Shown here: one piece after another, positions 3,083 through 5,475 of the stretch
Layout of the letters: every line of letters starts with the position of its first letter
Position numbering within the stretch: the first letter of the stretch is position 1
Assembly: GCA_003161495.1 (NCBI GenBank)
Contig: PMOP01000221.1
Location: 1 to 5,475 of the forward strand
Direction of reading: 5' to 3'
Length of the DNA stretch: 5,475 bases
Source of the DNA: Acidobacteriota bacterium
Lineage (GTDB): Bacteria > Acidobacteriota > Terriglobia > Acidiferrales > UBA7541
Position numbers and translations under genes: made by a program
The notes under the pieces: model-generated
The model's input: the letters and a program-made list of their open reading frames with translations, nothing else
Told to the model about the DNA's origin: nothing
Database searches by the model: none

Positions 3083-5475
3083 ATGGGCTCGACATTACAT
3101 AGTAAGACCGCGTTGGGTCCCCACGCGGATTCACGCAAGCAGCTGGGAATTCCAAGAGCGTTGGTAGTGCTCTGTCTGCTCGCAGGCAGCGTCTGTTTTT
3201 CCCGGCCCTTGCGCGCCCAAAACGTGACCGTGTCGCCGACCGGCCTCTCATTTGGCGCTGTTCCGCTGCAACTTGTTTCGGGTCCGAGGCCGATTTTATT
3301 GACCAACAACGGGTCAGTCCCACTTCAGATCTCCTCGATTGTTGCCAGTGGCGGTTTTGCTCAAACTAATACTTGTCCTTCGTCGCTTCCGGCGCCGGGA
3401 AATTGCACGATCAGTGTGACATTCAGCGCGGGAGCTACACTCGGGCCGATCGCCGGCTCCGTTGCGATTTTCGATTCTGACAGTTCCAGTCCCCAAATTG
3501 TTAATTTGTCCGGGACCAGCGAAACGCACATGATGGTCGGCGGGTATAACCCGCAGCCGATCCCGTTTGGTCTCTATCAAAGTACGGCGGTGGTGAACAA
3601 TCTTTCCACACCGATGAACGTTTCGGTTTCGACAGCCGGTCCATTTATCCAGACAAACAACTGCCCAAATCCACTTCCAGGGGGCGGACGTTGTTCGGTA
3701 CAGCTCGCCTTCGCTCCGGGCGCAGTTGGACCCGTCAACGGCCTCGTTGCCGTAACGGACACTACGGAAGGGAATACATTTACGTGGCCTTTGAAAGGGA
3801 TAGCAGCTGGATCTGCAAATCCTAGCCTGTCGTATAACCCCGGCGCTTTGTACTTTTGGAATCAAGAAGTCGGCACGCAGAGCGCCGGGCAATTTGTGTT
3901 AATCACAAATAAAGGTAGCGCCTCGATCCAAATCACGAGCGTCGGGTTGGCCGGAGCCTATACATTGCTGGGCGATAGCTGCACGGGCAAAACATTAAAA
4001 CCGTACATATCGTGGTGTGGTCTCGAGGTCGCCTTTAACCCGACCGTGCCGGGGTACGATTACGGAACCCTGAGTGTCAACAGTGCGGATCCTACAAGCC
4101 CCGGTGTAGTTGTCCTCGACGGACTGTCCATCGTCCAGCCAAACCTTGTGCCTAACAGTGTTACTTCGACCCCGCAACTCGTCGGGACGACAGGTCCCGC
4201 GCATACGATCACGCTCACGAATTATCAATCTATGCCCTTGCACATCGCCAGCATCACCACCAGCGCAGGCTATCAGCAAACGACCACCTGCGGCCCGACG
4301 CTAAATGCGAACTCAAATTGCACGATTTCTGTCAGCCTGGCTCCTCAGCAGACTGGACCGATAAACGGCTCGGTTACCGTCATCGATGATGCGCCGAATA
4401 GCCCTTCAATCGCGAATTTATATGGAGCCGGTCTAGCTTCCGCTTCCATGAATATTACACAGCAGGAAAACGCGAAGGCGGGCGACTCGTCCTGGAAGTT
4501 AACGACTACTGCAACCAACCATGAAATAGAAGGATATGCTTCGGCGACCAGCGTGAATCGCGGCTCAACGATCAGTTTTTATGTGAATACCGCGGCGACG
4601 TCGTTCACCATGGATATCTACCGCATGGGATGGTACGCGGGCTTGAATGCCAGGAGGATGATGCCTACGATCACGCTTCCCGGTGTTCAACAGCCTGCGG
4701 CGGTCACGGACCCAACCACGCACATGGTCCAGTGTCCCTGGAGTTCTTCGTACGATTTATCCGTCCCCTATACTTCCGATCCAACGAACTGGGCTAGCGG
4801 CATCTATCTCGCGAAACTAACGGAGTCCGCGCAAGGCAAGCAAAGCTATATTATTTTCGTGGTCCGGGACGATCAAAGGGTTTCCGACCTTTTGGTCACG
4901 TCGCCCACAAATACCTACAATGCATATAACAGCTGGGGAGGATATTCGCTCTACTCGTCTCCCCAGGGATATAAGGTATCCTTCGACCGCCCCTACAATT
5001 TCGGTTCTGGTACCGGCCAATTCATGCAATGGGGCTGGGAAAATAGCATGTTGCGTTTCCTCGAGCGCGAAGGCTACGACGTTACGTATGCAACGGATAC
5101 GGACACGCACTCTACTCCCGGCATATTCCTGACCCACAAGGCCGCGTTGGATGTGGGGCACGACGAATATTGGACCTGGGAAATGCGCAACAATTGGGAA
5201 GCTGCGCGAGACGCCGGAATAAATCTCGGATTTTTGAGTTCTGACGATGCGAACTGGCAGGTTCGATACGAACCCAACACGCTTTCCGGCATCGCGAATC
5301 GCACCATGGTGGGCTATAAAGTTGCCACTTTGGATCCTTATTATACCGACGGAATCCCAGGTCATCTGCAACTGGTTACGGTCCGTTTTGCGGATGCTCC
5401 GGTAAATCGGCCCGAAGCGGCGCTCCTGGGCGTGATGTATGTCTTCCAGACTTTTGGCGAGTACGACATGGTAGT
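3083..5475 (+). CDS. Exported ASH-repeat protein with N,N-dimethylformamidase large-subunit-like domain, 3' partial
   Basis: An open frame of 797 codons runs off the window end. A long basic N-region, hydrophobic ALVVLCLLAGSVCF (26-39) and cleavage after LRA (~45) make a signal peptide. Four choice-of-anchor-D (ASH/HYDIN-like) beta-sandwich repeats follow at ~48-145, 150-242, 247-350 and 352-450, each with a cysteine pair: C98/C108, C194/C204, C300/C312, C403/C413. From ~457 on the sequence resembles the large (beta) subunit C-terminal domain of N,N-dimethylformamidase: FTMDIYRMGWYAGLNARRM, WASGIY (570-575), SDLLVTSPTNTYNAYNSWGG (601-620), VSFDRP, REGYDVTYATDTD and GHDEYW (692-697). The latter enzyme hydrolyses DMF to dimethylamine and formate at an iron held by two Tyr and a Glu. 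H693/E695 plus Y575 and Y615 (or Y612) fit that spacing approximately. Export makes DMF itself an unlikely substrate; another amide or a structural role is possible. GGAAGG precedes the ATG, and an in-frame stop at 3011-3013 limits upstream extension. Confidence 0.85.
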   Translation, partial: MGSTLHSKTALGPHADSRKQLGIPRALVVLCLLAGSVCFSRPLRAQNVTVSPTGLSFGAVPLQLVSGPRPILLTNNGSVPLQISSIVASGGFAQTNTCPSSLPAPGNCTISVTFSAGATLGPIAGSVAIFDSDSSSPQIVNLSGTSETHMMVGGYNPQPIPFGLYQSTAVVNNLSTPMNVSVSTAGPFIQTNNCPNPLPGGGRCSVQLAFAPGAVGPVNGLVAVTDTTEGNTFTWPLKGIAAGSANPSLSYNPGALYFWNQEVGTQSAGQFVLITNKGSASIQITSVGLAGAYTLLGDSCTGKTLKPYISWCGLEVAFNPTVPGYDYGTLSVNSADPTSPGVVVLDGLSIVQPNLVPNSVTSTPQLVGTTGPAHTITLTNYQSMPLHIASITTSAGYQQTTTCGPTLNANSNCTISVSLAPQQTGPINGSVTVIDDAPNSPSIANLYGAGLASASMNITQQENAKAGDSSWKLTTTATNHEIEGYASATSVNRGSTISFYVNTAATSFTMDIYRMGWYAGLNARRMMPTITLPGVQQPAAVTDPTTHMVQCPWSSSYDLSVPYTSDPTNWASGIYLAKLTESAQGKQSYIIFVVRDDQRVSDLLVTSPTNTYNAYNSWGGYSLYSSPQGYKVSFDRPYNFGSGTGQFMQWGWENSMLRFLEREGYDVTYATDTDTHSTPGIFLTHKAALDVGHDEYWTWEMRNNWEAARDAGINLGFLSSDDANWQVRYEPNTLSGIANRTMVGYKVATLDPYYTDGIPGHLQLVTVRFADAPVNRPEAALLGVMYVFQTFGEYDMV

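Noticed and set aside
3314..3892. 192-codon open frame on the minus strand
   Set aside because: It lies antisense inside the long formamidase-like gene, whose frame has clear domain content; the antisense translation is Arg/Cys-rich with no recognisable domain.
4817..5371. 184-codon open frame on the minus strand
   Set aside because: Antisense shadow of the best-conserved part of the formamidase-like domain (SDLLV, GHDEYW); no domain or ribosome-binding site of its own.

Overview
The window looks like chromosomal DNA of an acidobacterium (Acidobacteriota), at about genus-unknown resolution. The evidence is indirect but consistent: an MCE protein carrying a C-terminal OmpA-like domain next to its ABC ATPase, a secreted HEAT-repeat protein, and a large exported protein built from choice-of-anchor-D (ASH/HYDIN-type) repeats. 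All three are typical of that phylum. Base composition is moderately GC-rich, with one clearly AT-richer patch around 1444-1525.

Layout. (1) 1-1281, plus strand: the last 46 codons of an Mla/Mkl-type ABC ATPase, then an MlaD-like MCE protein with a C-terminal OmpA-like domain. The two are tightly coupled: the ribosome-binding site of the second overlaps the stop codon of the first. They are presumably the end of a lipid-transport operon. (2) 1282-1693: a rearrangement scar. It holds a 103-bp near-identical copy of the 3' end of the neighbouring HEAT gene, fused to another 28-bp piece of that gene across a 370-bp internal deletion; an AT-rich patch with three copies of a TTAAAGC motif and a nested inverted repeat; and the first ~48 codons of a Fic-family gene, cut off exactly where the second copy of the HEAT 3' end begins. 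(3) 1676-2647 (or 2719), minus strand: an intact exported HEAT-repeat protein with two possible starts, each with a good Shine-Dalgarno sequence. (4) 2720-3082: divergent intergenic region with a near-consensus sigma-70 promoter (TTGACA, 17 bp, AATAAT) reading rightward and a small dyad at the predicted transcription start. (5) 3083 to the window end, plus strand: one very long open gene (797 codons so far, no stop in the window). It has a signal peptide, four ASH-like beta-sandwich repeats each with a cysteine pair, and then a domain resembling the large subunit of N,N-dimethylformamidase.

How they relate. The ATPase and MCE protein should work together in moving lipids between the membranes. 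The HEAT protein and the formamidase-like protein are divergently transcribed, both appear exported, and neither has an obvious functional tie to the Mla pair. The two most interesting items are the scar that preserves the front end and probable control region of a lost Fic gene, and the secreted ASH-repeat/formamidase-like protein, which appears to keep the iron-site residues but has no known natural substrate.
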